Shown here piece by piece: positions 8,826-15,920 of a DNA stretch of 45,218 nucleotides. The position numbers were made by a program, and so were the translations under genes. The stretch's first letter is position 1, and the number at the start of each line of letters is the position of its first letter. Source of the DNA: an uncultured Bacteroidales bacterium (GTDB lineage Bacteria > Bacteroidota > Bacteroidia > Bacteroidales > Paludibacteraceae); assembly GCA_946614295.1 (NCBI GenBank), contig CAMOGT010000010.1, positions 1 to 45,218 on the forward strand, given 5' to 3'. The notes under the pieces are model-generated. The model did not search any database and was not told the origin of the DNA. It saw only the letters and a list, made by a program, of their open reading frames with translations.

Positions 8826-9524
8826 TTACCATTCTTTTTCTACACGACGCTTCTTACCCTGCTGACGCTGCAGCTTCTCCTGCGTGTCTTGCTCGTCTTG
8901 CTCTAATGCCTCCAGAATCTGCTCAGCCGTCTCTTTGTCCATCTGATCCTCGTTCTGCGGCTGTTGCTGCTGTTGCTGGTCTTGGTTTTGATCCTGCTGT
9001 TGCTCTTGCTGTTGTTGCTGTTGCTGCTGCTGATCCTGTTTGTCCTGCTGCTGGTCCTTGTTCTGGTTTTGTTTTTGTTGCTGCTGTTGTTGCAACATCT
9101 GCATTGATTTCACCAGATTGTACCGTGTGTCATTGTCCGAGGGGTTGTGTCTCAGACTCTCCTGGAATGCGGCAACGGCCTTGTCGTATTGCTGTTGGGC
9201 GAACGCGCAGTTACCGATGTTATGCATCGATTTGGCGTACCGCTCGCTGTCTTTCTCTTTGTCCAGCAGCTTGACAGCCGTCTCGTATTCCGCCTGCGCG
9301 TCGGCGTACTTGTCCTGCTTGAAGAGAGCGTCGCCGAGGTTGTAATGCGCCTCGTAGCCCTCTTTGTTCTTATCCAGTCCGCGGCGGTAGTTCACCTCCG
9401 CCTCGGTGTAGTTCTGTTTCTTGTACTCGCGGTTGCCTTTCCGCACATCGCTTGCCTCTTTCTGCGCAAACAGCGACGTGGAGGCAATGAACAGGCAAGC
9501 CAATATAACGATTATCTTCTTCAT
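8826..9524 (-). CDS. batC: BatC, TPR protein with a polyglutamine tail
   Basis: The 232-residue product has a signal peptide (residues 1-20), TPR repeats (about 24-140, including YEAHYNLGDALFKQDKYADA), then a Gln/Asp/Asn-rich low-complexity stretch (about 144-192) with Gln runs up to nine residues, and a charged end finishing in RVEKEW. This layout, including the Gln-rich tail, is typical of BatC. It likely acts on the periplasmic side as an adaptor for BatA/BatB. The batB stop lies 7 bases upstream and batD starts 2 bases downstream, so the genes are tightly packed. The CAG/CAA run could change length by slippage. Confidence 0.92.
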   Translation of the reverse strand: MKKIIVILACLFIASTSLFAQKEASDVRKGNREYKKQNYTEAEVNYRRGLDKNKEGYEAHYNLGDALFKQDKYADAQAEYETAVKLLDKEKDSERYAKSMHNIGNCAFAQQQYDKAVAAFQESLRHNPSDNDTRYNLVKSMQMLQQQQQQKQNQNKDQQQDKQDQQQQQQQQQEQQQDQNQDQQQQQQPQNEDQMDKETAEQILEALEQDEQDTQEKLQRQQGKKRRVEKEW

Positions 9525-9531
9525 AATGTCC

Positions 9532-10575
9532 TTATTCTTGATTCCTGACTCCTGATTCTCCGAAAATATCCAAACGGGTAATCGCTTTGTTCTTGCGGTT
9601 GAAGATAAAGAAATCGATCACGAGGAGCAGTAACGCAATGAGTGCAAAACTCTGGAACTGCTCGTTGTAGTCCGTGAATACCTGTGTCTCTATCTCCTGT
9701 GTGGCTAACTTGTCCAGCTCTTTCTGGATGGCTTTGGTTGCGGTGTTGGTGTTGTCGCAGCGGACGTATATACCTCCGCCTGCCTGCGCAATCTCCTTAC
9801 ACATCTCTTCGTTCAGCTTACTGACCACCACATTACCGTTGCGATCCTTGCGGAAACTGTTTGTGCCGGGTATGGGGATGGGCGACCCCTCGGGTTTGCC
9901 TATACCTACTACCAGTACCTGAATACCCGCCTCTTTGGCGCGTTTGGCAACGGCTACTGCGTCGTCCTCGTGGTTCTCACCATCGGTGATGAGGATGATC
10001 GCGCGGCTGGCTTCACTCTGTTCCCCGAAACAACGGATAGAAGTGCTCAGCGCCTGTCCGATAGCCGTACCCTGCGTCTTGATGAGTTCGGGTTTGATGG
10101 AGTTGAGGAACATTTTCGCGGACACGTAATCGCAGGTGATCGGCAGTTGCACGAATGCATCTCCGGCGAACACCACCAGTCCCACTTTGTCGTTCACCAT
10201 GTTGTCCATCAGTTTGCTCAGCATCTGTTTGGCGCGGTCCAGACGGTTCGGGGCGACATCTTCGGCGAGCATGGAGTTGGATATATCCAGTGCCACGATG
10301 GCCTCAATGCCTTGCCTCTTCTCGGTGTGCTCGCTCTGACCGTATTGCGGCCGGGCGGCAGCGAAAATCAGCAATGCCAATGCCACCATGAGAATGGAGA
10401 ACTTGACCGCCGGACGAACACGGCTGGCATTGGGCATCAGCGCCTCCATCAGTTCGGGGTCGCCGAACTCCTCCAGCTGCTTTCTCTTACGGCCGGTGTA
10501 CCACAGATAGGCTATGATGAAGACAGGAATCGTCACACCCAGCCATAAAACCTCTATATTTGCAAATCTAAACAT
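9532..10575 (-). CDS. batB: BatB, von Willebrand factor A membrane protein
   Basis: The 347-residue product has an N-terminal membrane helix (about 8-27), a second helix (about 57-74), a vWA domain, and a C-terminal helix (about 315-333). The metal-ion site is seen as DISNSM (D97, S99, S101) and later TDGENHEDD. This matches BatB. The metal site should mediate protein-protein contact, with a MoxR ATPase as partner. I took the ATG at 10575 (MFRFANIEVLW) over the TTG at 10584. The spacer before it is a 7-bp tandem repeat, and the preceding gene is a methyltransferase rather than batA, which is unusual. Confidence 0.93.
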   Translation of the reverse strand: MFRFANIEVLWLGVTIPVFIIAYLWYTGRKRKQLEEFGDPELMEALMPNASRVRPAVKFSILMVALALLIFAAARPQYGQSEHTEKRQGIEAIVALDISNSMLAEDVAPNRLDRAKQMLSKLMDNMVNDKVGLVVFAGDAFVQLPITCDYVSAKMFLNSIKPELIKTQGTAIGQALSTSIRCFGEQSEASRAIILITDGENHEDDAVAVAKRAKEAGIQVLVVGIGKPEGSPIPIPGTNSFRKDRNGNVVVSKLNEEMCKEIAQAGGGIYVRCDNTNTATKAIQKELDKLATQEIETQVFTDYNEQFQSFALIALLLLVIDFFIFNRKNKAITRLDIFGESGVRNQE

Positions 10576-10581
10576 AAATCT

Positions 10582-10616
10582 CAAACATCAAACATCATAC
10601 ATCATACATCATACAT
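10582..10616 (-). repeat. 7-bp tandem repeat between the methyltransferase and batB
   Basis: Five consecutive heptamers (two CAAACAT, three CATACAT on the plus strand) fill most of the spacer and run into the stop codon of the methyltransferase at 10616-10618. On the coding strand they read as repeated ATG-like steps just ahead of batB. Confidence 0.75.
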
Positions 10617-11389
10617 CATATGCCAACCACGTAATACCCGGCGGTGGTGTAGAAATTCCTTACCCACGGCAGTGCGCGCAGCACCGGCCAGACACGCATC
10701 TTGTGCAGATGGAACTTGACCTCATAATTAGGCTGTATGAACCAAAGTGTCTTGACCAGAATCCGGTAGTTCTCGTGCTTTAGAATACGCTCGAAACGCT
10801 CGATCGTAATGCCTGTTTCTTTGATCTCCAGAAGATCAGCTATCCTTTCTTCCGACTCTCCGGCTTTCCGCATCAGCCCAGCATAGAGTTTGGCAGGAAG
10901 CAGATGGATGAACGGCGTCTTGGATAGCTTGCTGATACATACCTGTTGGTGCCCGCCGAACGGCATCATCCACGCCGGGAAACCGAAGAACACAACGCCC
11001 CCAGGGGCAATAAAGCGTTTGAGGAAGCCCATGAAACGCTCCTGGTTATGGATGTGCTCGATCACGTCGCGCAGGATGATCAGGTCGAAAGGGGCAGGCT
11101 CGATATTATAGATATCTTCCGCAATCAGAGTCAGTTTGTCCAGATGCGGATGGTCAGCCATGAAGACCTTGGCGTTCTCGATCTGCGCTTTGTTCAGGTC
11201 TATACCGGTGCAGTGAAAACCGCGATCCAGAAACGGCTTCAGGTTTCCTCCTTCGCCGCACCCGATTTCGAGCACGCGCAGTCCCTCGCGCAGCGGGAAT
11301 ACCTGCTCTATATAGGGAATCACGTATTTCTCGGTTGTCTCTGCCTGCTCGTGGAAATAGAGCAGACGGTTACGATGACGTTCTTGCAT
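10616..11389 (-). CDS. class I SAM-dependent methyltransferase inside the bat operon
   Basis: The 257-residue product has a Rossmann methyltransferase core: motif I VLEIGCGEGGN (39-49), an acidic residue at the end of strand 2 (D64 in GIDLNKAQI), and IILRDVIEHIHN as a motif IV region. No membrane helix is clear, so it is probably cytoplasmic. The substrate cannot be told; the UbiG/Methyltransf_23-like core is used on quinones, lipids, sugars and peptides. It starts 5 bases after the batA stop and ends 40 bases before batB, so it is cotranscribed with them. A methyltransferase is not part of the usual bat gene set, so it is either cargo or an operon-specific partner. Confidence 0.85.
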   Translation of the reverse strand: MQERHRNRLLYFHEQAETTEKYVIPYIEQVFPLREGLRVLEIGCGEGGNLKPFLDRGFHCTGIDLNKAQIENAKVFMADHPHLDKLTLIAEDIYNIEPAPFDLIILRDVIEHIHNQERFMGFLKRFIAPGGVVFFGFPAWMMPFGGHQQVCISKLSKTPFIHLLPAKLYAGLMRKAGESEERIADLLEIKETGITIERFERILKHENYRILVKTLWFIQPNYEVKFHLHKMRVWPVLRALPWVRNFYTTAGYYVVGI

Positions 11390-11394
11390 AGTGG

Positions 11395-12381
11395 TTAGTT
11401 GCTTATTGTTCGTAATACAAAATATCTCAGAATGATCTCCAGCAGCAGGCAGATGAGTGCCGCATAGAGGAAGGGGGCGAAGTTCTCCGTGTGTTTCGAG
11501 TACTCGCGTACCCGCAGTTTGGTCTTCTCCAGTTGGTCTATCTGCTCATAGATGCGTTTGAGGCTGGTGTTGTCCGTCGCGCGGAAATACTGTCCTCCGG
11601 TGACCTCCGCAATGCCGCGGAGGGTGCCTTCGTCAAACTCTGAATCCATCGTCACATACTGCCGTCCCATCGGGGTGTTCACCGGCACACGTGTCTGTCC
11701 GTAACTGCCCACACCTACCGTATAGACCCTTATGCCAAAGGTTTTGGCGATCTCGGCAGCCGTCTGCGGATCGATGTCTCCGCGGTTGTTGCTACCGTCG
11801 GTCAGCAGGATCACCACTTTCGATTTGGTCTGGCTGTCCTTCATTCTGTTCACCGCGTTAGCGAGCCCCAGACCGATCGCCGTACCATCCTCAATCATAC
11901 CATAGTCCACGGACTTGAAGAGGTTGACGAGCACTGCGTGGTCGGTAGTCAGCGGGCATTGGGTAAAACTCTCGCCGGCGAATACTACCAGACCTATCTG
12001 GTCGTTCGGACGGGCAATCACAAAGTCCGACGCTACCTGTTTGGCTGCCTCCAGACGGTTCGGTTTGAGGTCCTCGGCAAGCATGGTACCCGATATATCG
12101 AGCGCCATCATGATGTCGATTCCTTCGGTCGATTCGGATGACCAGCGGTTGGTCAGCTGCGGTCGCGCCAACGCCAGACTCAGCAGCGTTACCACCGCCA
12201 CACGCAGTATAAAAGGCACGTGGAGCAACCAGATTCGCAGGCTCTTAGGCTGTGCCGCCAAGGTGCGGGTGTCCGAGATCTGCACGCTCGCGTCGGATTT
12301 CCAGAGCTCGTACGCGTACCATCCTATAATAGGGAACAGCAGCAGTAGCAGAAATAAATATCCGGGACTAGCAAAAGTCAT
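11395..12381 (-). CDS. batA: BatA, von Willebrand factor A membrane protein
   Basis: The 328-residue product has an N-terminal helix (about 6-25), a second helix (about 53-72), a vWA domain with the metal-ion site DISGTM (D95, S97, T99) and TDGSNNRGD, and a C-terminal helix before the final FVLRTISN. This is the BatA layout and it is clearly paralogous to BatB. Its ATG overlaps the stop of the upstream gene by 4 bases. In most Bacteroidetes batB follows directly; here the methyltransferase gene separates them. Confidence 0.93.
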   Translation of the reverse strand: MTFASPGYLFLLLLLFPIIGWYAYELWKSDASVQISDTRTLAAQPKSLRIWLLHVPFILRVAVVTLLSLALARPQLTNRWSSESTEGIDIMMALDISGTMLAEDLKPNRLEAAKQVASDFVIARPNDQIGLVVFAGESFTQCPLTTDHAVLVNLFKSVDYGMIEDGTAIGLGLANAVNRMKDSQTKSKVVILLTDGSNNRGDIDPQTAAEIAKTFGIRVYTVGVGSYGQTRVPVNTPMGRQYVTMDSEFDEGTLRGIAEVTGGQYFRATDNTSLKRIYEQIDQLEKTKLRVREYSKHTENFAPFLYAALICLLLEIILRYFVLRTISN

Positions 12382-13328
12382 ACCTGTGCCTCCTTTCCTT
12401 TATCCGGATTCTCCTGAAGATCCGGATTTTCCGGTTTGGAAGTTTCCTTCACGAAATCATACGCCGTGGTCAGTGCCTGTTCGTTCTCATCGGGTGTAGT
12501 GTGCCATTTGGCGAACTTGACGAGATCCGCCGTGCGCAGCATCTTGCTCAGCCTCTCGTAGAGCTCTTTGCCATCTTCCAATGCCAAATCACCATTCACC
12601 AATAGAGGTTTTACCTCCCGTAAGGTCTCGTCGGAGGTTTTCTCGGTACTCTGTACGTCGAACCGGCGGCCTATATACTCGCGCACGACATCCGTCAGTT
12701 CGGTCTGGTATTCCTTCACCTTGCCGTCCTTCCATATCTTCTGTGCCTTGATTTCGTCGAGTTTCTCCAACGCTACCTCGTCAGCCGGACGCAGCAGCTC
12801 CGGTTCGATTGCCTCTTCCTCGTCCTTGTGGAAATGCTTGCGGTACCACATGACGCCGTAGTACGCGCCTACGAACAGACCTGCGATGAGCAGCGCGAGC
12901 AGTACCCAGCGGATGATACCCCACCACCAGACAGGTGCTTTCTCGATATCTTTGATATCGGTGATCGCCATGGCGCTGTCTATCTCGAACGGTTGGATCA
13001 CATTGAGCGCCATCGGCTCGGTCCAGAACGTGTCTCCGCCGCCGGCTACGGCAATCGGCTCAATAGCAAAAAGGCTGTCCTTGAAACTCGTCAGCGTCAG
13101 CTCCTGACTCATCTTGATGCGTCCGTCGGGGAGCAGGGTAGTGTCTATCGGAGAGGCTTTGACAATCTCGATGCCGTCCTGCAGCTCCTTGCCGAAAGCA
13201 GGCATCTGTACCTGCTCCGCCGGCTCTGCAGTCACCTCCAGGTGCATTGCCGTCTGGTCTCCGATCATGAGCATCGTCGAGTCTATCGACGCACTGACTA
13301 CTATCGCTAATAATAAATTTCCTAACAT
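12378..13328 (-). CDS. BatA-associated membrane protein of the moxR/bat operon
   Basis: The 316-residue product has a short hydrophobic N-terminus (1-14) that may be a signal peptide, an extracytoplasmic beta-rich part (about 15-130), one membrane helix (about 138-162, starting WWWGIIRWVLLAL), and a charged cytoplasmic part with helices (about 165-300). The end is a Pro/Glu/Asn linker (KPENPDLQENPDKGKE). Proteins of this shape regularly sit between the DUF58 gene and batA and are usually left unnamed. It overlaps batA by 4 bases. A role linking the MoxR ATPase to the vWA proteins is inference from position. Confidence 0.85.
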   Translation of the reverse strand: MLGNLLLAIVVSASIDSTMLMIGDQTAMHLEVTAEPAEQVQMPAFGKELQDGIEIVKASPIDTTLLPDGRIKMSQELTLTSFKDSLFAIEPIAVAGGGDTFWTEPMALNVIQPFEIDSAMAITDIKDIEKAPVWWWGIIRWVLLALLIAGLFVGAYYGVMWYRKHFHKDEEEAIEPELLRPADEVALEKLDEIKAQKIWKDGKVKEYQTELTDVVREYIGRRFDVQSTEKTSDETLREVKPLLVNGDLALEDGKELYERLSKMLRTADLVKFAKWHTTPDENEQALTTAYDFVKETSKPENPDLQENPDKGKEAQV

Positions 13329-13362
13329 ATCAATTCCAATATTACCAGTTTATCCAGTCAGA

Positions 13363-14253
13363 CTAGTTTTTAAATAAGCGCATTAAAGCCTTTACATAGT
13401 CTTCATCCGTCCGCATGGACACGTGGTTCATTCCGGTCTTCGAATAGATGGTCTCGAGCGCCTCTTGCTGTTGTCTCCACGCCTCGGCGTACGCCTTGCG
13501 CACGCTCTCTAAGCTGGTGTCAGTCCATACGCGGGCGCCCGTCTCCGGGTCGCGCACTTTGAGCAGTCCCACGTCCGGCAGTTCCGCATCGCGCCGGTCG
13601 TAGATCTGTATGGCACTCAAATCATGCTTCCGGCTGGCGATGACGATAGGAGAAGTGTGCCCCCTTCCTTTCAGGGAAAGGTCGGGGATAGGCTCCCCTA
13701 TAAAATCGCTTATCAGGAACGCCGTGCAGCGTCTTTTCTGCGCGTTCGTCAGGAACTCCAGCGCCGCGTTGATGTTCGTGCCGTGATGCTCGGGTTCGAA
13801 ACTCAGCAGTTCGCGGATGATATGCAGCACATGGGACTTACCTTTCTTGGGCGGAATGAATTTCTCTACCTGGTCGGAGAAGAAGATCACGCCCACCTTG
13901 TCGTTGTTCTCGATGGTGGAGAAAGCGAGTGTCGCGGCTACTTCGGCCATCGTGTCGCGTTTCATCTGACTTCTCGTTCCGAAATCACGACTACCGCTGA
14001 CATCGACGAGCAACATTACCGTCAACTCGCGTTCCTCTTCGTAGATCTTGATGTACGGCCGGTTCATCCTCGCCGTCACGTTCCAGTCAATGGACCGCAC
14101 ATCGTCGCCCGGCTGATACTCGCGCACCTCGCTGAACGCCATACCACGGCCTTTGAACTGGCTGTGGTACTCGCCGGCGAAGATATTGCGGCTCAACCCG
14201 TGGGTCTTGATCTCTATCTTCCGAACTCTCTGTAATAATTCTTCACTTGTCAT
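13363..14253 (-). CDS. DUF58 domain protein with a vWA-like fold
   Basis: The 296-residue product is a soluble DUF58 protein. It shows the family signature SIDWNVTARMNRPYIK (DWN at 56-58) followed by EEERELTVMLLVDVSGS, where DVSGS (84-88) matches a vWA metal-ion site. DUF58 proteins are nearly always encoded beside a MoxR ATPase and are thought to be its substrate or adaptor. moxR ends 33 bases upstream, and that spacer holds a 20-bp palindrome (14261-14280). The next gene starts 34 bases downstream. Confidence 0.93.
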   Translation of the reverse strand: MTSEELLQRVRKIEIKTHGLSRNIFAGEYHSQFKGRGMAFSEVREYQPGDDVRSIDWNVTARMNRPYIKIYEEERELTVMLLVDVSGSRDFGTRSQMKRDTMAEVAATLAFSTIENNDKVGVIFFSDQVEKFIPPKKGKSHVLHIIRELLSFEPEHHGTNINAALEFLTNAQKRRCTAFLISDFIGEPIPDLSLKGRGHTSPIVIASRKHDLSAIQIYDRRDAELPDVGLLKVRDPETGARVWTDTSLESVRKAYAEAWRQQQEALETIYSKTGMNHVSMRTDEDYVKALMRLFKN

Positions 14254-14260
14254 AATATGT

Positions 14261-14280
14261 ATCCGCCAAACTTGGCGGAT
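14261..14280. repeat. 20-bp palindrome, copy 1
   Basis: Two 9-bp arms (ATCCGCCAA and TTGGCGGAT) flank a 2-base centre. As RNA it would form an 8-bp stem with a 4-base loop. The identical 20 bases recur at 15374-15393, so moxR is bracketed by two copies. Confidence 0.85.
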
Positions 14281-14286
14281 CCTCCA

Positions 14287-15276
14287 TTATGGTACCTGAA
14301 CCGCGTTGAGCACTTCGGTGATGATATCCTCCGTCGTCATGTTGTTTGCCTCTGCCTCGTAGGTCAGACCGATACGGTGACGCAGTACGTCGTAACAAAC
14401 GGCGCGCACATCCTCCGGCGTCACGTAGCCTCTCCTATGAATAAACGCGTACGCGCGGGCAGCACGGGCGAGGTTGATCGACGCACGAGGACTGCCGCCG
14501 AAGGCGATCATCTGCTTCAGGTCTTTCAGACCGTACTCCTCCGGCTGGCGGGTGGCAAAGACGATGTCCACGATGTATTTCTCGATCTTCTCGTCCAAAT
14601 AAACCTCCTCGACGATCTTGCGCGCCTTGATGATGTCGGCGGTGGAGAGAATCGGCAGTACGGTCTTCTTCTCGGAAGCAATGTTCTGACGGATGATTGC
14701 CTGCTCCTCCTCTTTCTTCGGATAACCAATTACCACCTTCAGCATGAAACGGTCGGTCTGCGCCTCCGGGAGAGGGTAGGTACCTTCCTGCTCAATCGGG
14801 TTCTGGGTAGCGAGAACGAGGAACGGATCATCGAGTTTGAAGGTCTGCTCGCCGATGGTCACCTGGCGCTCCTGCATCGCCTCCAGTAAGGCACTCTGCA
14901 CTTTCGCCGGAGCACGGTTGATCTCATCTGCCAACACAAAATTAGCGAAGATCGGACCTTTCTTGATCTTGAACTCTTCGCTCTTCTGGCTGTAGATCTG
15001 CGTACCGAGTACATCGGCAGGCAGCAGATCCGGGGTGAACTGAATACGGCTGAAATCCGCCTTGATGAGGTCGCTCAGGGTCTTGATGGCGAGGGTTTTT
15101 GCCAAACCCGGCACGCCTTCCAACAATATGTGCCCGTCGCTCAACAGACCGATAAGCAAACTCTCTACAAGGTGCTTCTGACCTACGATCACTTGGTTCA
15201 TGCCCAGCGTCAGGGCATCTACAAACGAACTCTCGCGCTCCACGCGCTCTTGCAATTCTCTAATATCTACTTGCAT
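14287..15276 (-). CDS. moxR: MoxR-family AAA+ ATPase
   Basis: The 329-residue product is a MoxR-type AAA+ ATPase: Walker A GVPGLAKT (54-61), Walker B VLADEIN (114-120), the conserved ATQNPIEQEGTYPLPEAQ with the following DRF, and the sensor region GGSPRASINLARAARAYA. MoxR ATPases act as chaperones that remodel vWA-domain partners, and the DUF58 and BatA/BatB genes downstream fit that. It is the first gene of the operon. A possible -7 box lies at 15337-15344, and a copy of the 20-bp palindrome is further upstream at 15374-15393. Confidence 0.95.
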   Translation of the reverse strand: MQVDIRELQERVERESSFVDALTLGMNQVIVGQKHLVESLLIGLLSDGHILLEGVPGLAKTLAIKTLSDLIKADFSRIQFTPDLLPADVLGTQIYSQKSEEFKIKKGPIFANFVLADEINRAPAKVQSALLEAMQERQVTIGEQTFKLDDPFLVLATQNPIEQEGTYPLPEAQTDRFMLKVVIGYPKKEEEQAIIRQNIASEKKTVLPILSTADIIKARKIVEEVYLDEKIEKYIVDIVFATRQPEEYGLKDLKQMIAFGGSPRASINLARAARAYAFIHRRGYVTPEDVRAVCYDVLRHRIGLTYEAEANNMTTEDIITEVLNAVQVP

Positions 15277-15336
15277 AGTTTTGTATGGTGTGTTTATGAA
15301 TTATCTTTGATAATCATTCTACAACAAATTCCGTGC

Positions 15337-15344
15337 CAAATATA
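15337..15344 (-). promoter_or_regulatory. possible -7 box for the moxR-bat operon
   Basis: On the minus strand TATATTTG matches the Bacteroidetes TAnnTTTG box, about 60 bases ahead of the moxR ATG. No good -33 TTTG is found at the usual distance, so the call is tentative. Confidence 0.4.
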
Positions 15345-15373
15345 TAATCCTCAAAAAAAAGAGGAAATTTTAA

Positions 15374-15393
15374 ATCCGCCAAACTTGGCGGAT
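15374..15393. repeat. 20-bp palindrome, copy 2
   Basis: Identical in all 20 bases to the palindrome at 14261-14280. It lies upstream of the moxR promoter region, outside the expected transcript. Confidence 0.85.
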
Positions 15394-15438
15394 GCATCAA
15401 GTCCTTTTTCTTCCCTTTTCGTCAGGATGACGTCAGCT

Positions 15439-15504
15439 TAATGACCTACTAATGACCTACTAATCACCTACTAATCACCTACTAATCACCTACTAATCAC
15501 CCAC
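15439..15504. repeat. six 11-bp tandem repeats
   Basis: Six back-to-back units of TAATSACCTAC: the first two have G, the next three have C, and the last ends in CCCAC. The period is close to one helical turn. There are no unique spacers, so this is not a CRISPR array. Confidence 0.9.
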
Positions 15505-15552
15505 TCGGAGTCTTATAAGATACTGACAATGGGCCGGTTTTCCATGCAGGTT

Positions 15553-15584
15553 GACGGGAGTGCCTGACGACGGGAGTGCCTGAC
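15553..15584. repeat. 16-bp tandem duplication
   Basis: Two perfect copies of GACGGGAGTGCCTGAC are followed by a partial third (GATGGG). Confidence 0.85.
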
Positions 15585-15598
15585 GATGGGGGTGGAGG

Positions 15599-15633
15599 CG
15601 GCTCGGGGAGCCGATGTCGGAATCAAATTCCGA
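15599..15633. other. two adjacent small hairpins
   Basis: CGGCTC-GGG-GAGCCG (15599-15613) and TCGGAAT-CAA-ATTCCGA (15617-15633) are perfect stems of 6 and 7 bp, 3 bases apart. Their role is not known. Confidence 0.5.
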
Positions 15634-15675
15634 CGCAATGAAAAAAGAAAGGGGACGCAATGAAAAAAGAAAGGG
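15632..15675. repeat. 22-bp tandem duplication
   Basis: Two perfect 22-base copies (15632-15653 and 15654-15675), each starting GACGCAATG and ending AAAGGG. Confidence 0.9.
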
Positions 15676-15824
15676 AGGGGCGGGCGCAATTGGCAAAGTA
15701 AAGGCGGATTAGACATATCTGTCTTTTCGCAAAATCTTAAAATTTGTGCATTTTTGCTAACTCAAGTTTGCAACACTCTTTAGAGTGGGGCTTAATAATC
15801 GTATACTTTTTCATAATAAACGCT

Positions 15825-15857
15825 ATTGTGCACTTGACGAAAAAGCAGTAATTTTGC
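15825..15857 (+). promoter_or_regulatory. promoter of the giant repeat-protein gene
   Basis: ATTG at 15825-15828, a 20-base spacer, and TAATTTTGC at 15849-15857 match the Bacteroidetes promoter. The leader of about 57 bases is AT-rich, as at well-expressed Bacteroidetes genes. Confidence 0.75.
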
Positions 15858-15920
15858 ACTCGATAAAAAATGGGCTCTTTTGAACCATAAAAACGTAATA
15901 AAATTAATAATAATATTAAT

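Larger units (their letters stand above)
15277..15920. other. 644-base gene-free stretch between two divergent transcripts
   Basis: No convincing gene was found here. It holds a possible moxR promoter (15337-15344), the second 20-bp palindrome, an 11-bp tandem array, a 16-bp duplication, two small hairpins, a 22-bp duplication, and the promoter and AT-rich leader of the giant gene. Short ORFs on either strand run through the repeats and have no recognisable protein features. Confidence 0.8.

Noticed and set aside
9000..9100. Glutamine-rich stretch in batC as a sign of foreign or misassembled DNA
   Set aside because: Gln-rich tails are normal for BatC in Bacteroidetes and the operon is intact around it.
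10616..11389. The methyltransferase as part of a mobile element in the bat operon
   Set aside because: There is no transposase or clear flanking inverted repeat; only the 7-bp repeat on one side. I kept it as an operon insertion of unknown origin.
15439..15504. CRISPR array
   Set aside because: The units are directly adjacent 11-mers with no unique spacers and no cas genes nearby.
15493..15716. Two overlapping 67-codon ORFs in the gap before the giant gene
   Set aside because: They run through the 16-bp and 22-bp duplications and low-complexity DNA, have no promoter, and look like open frames by chance.
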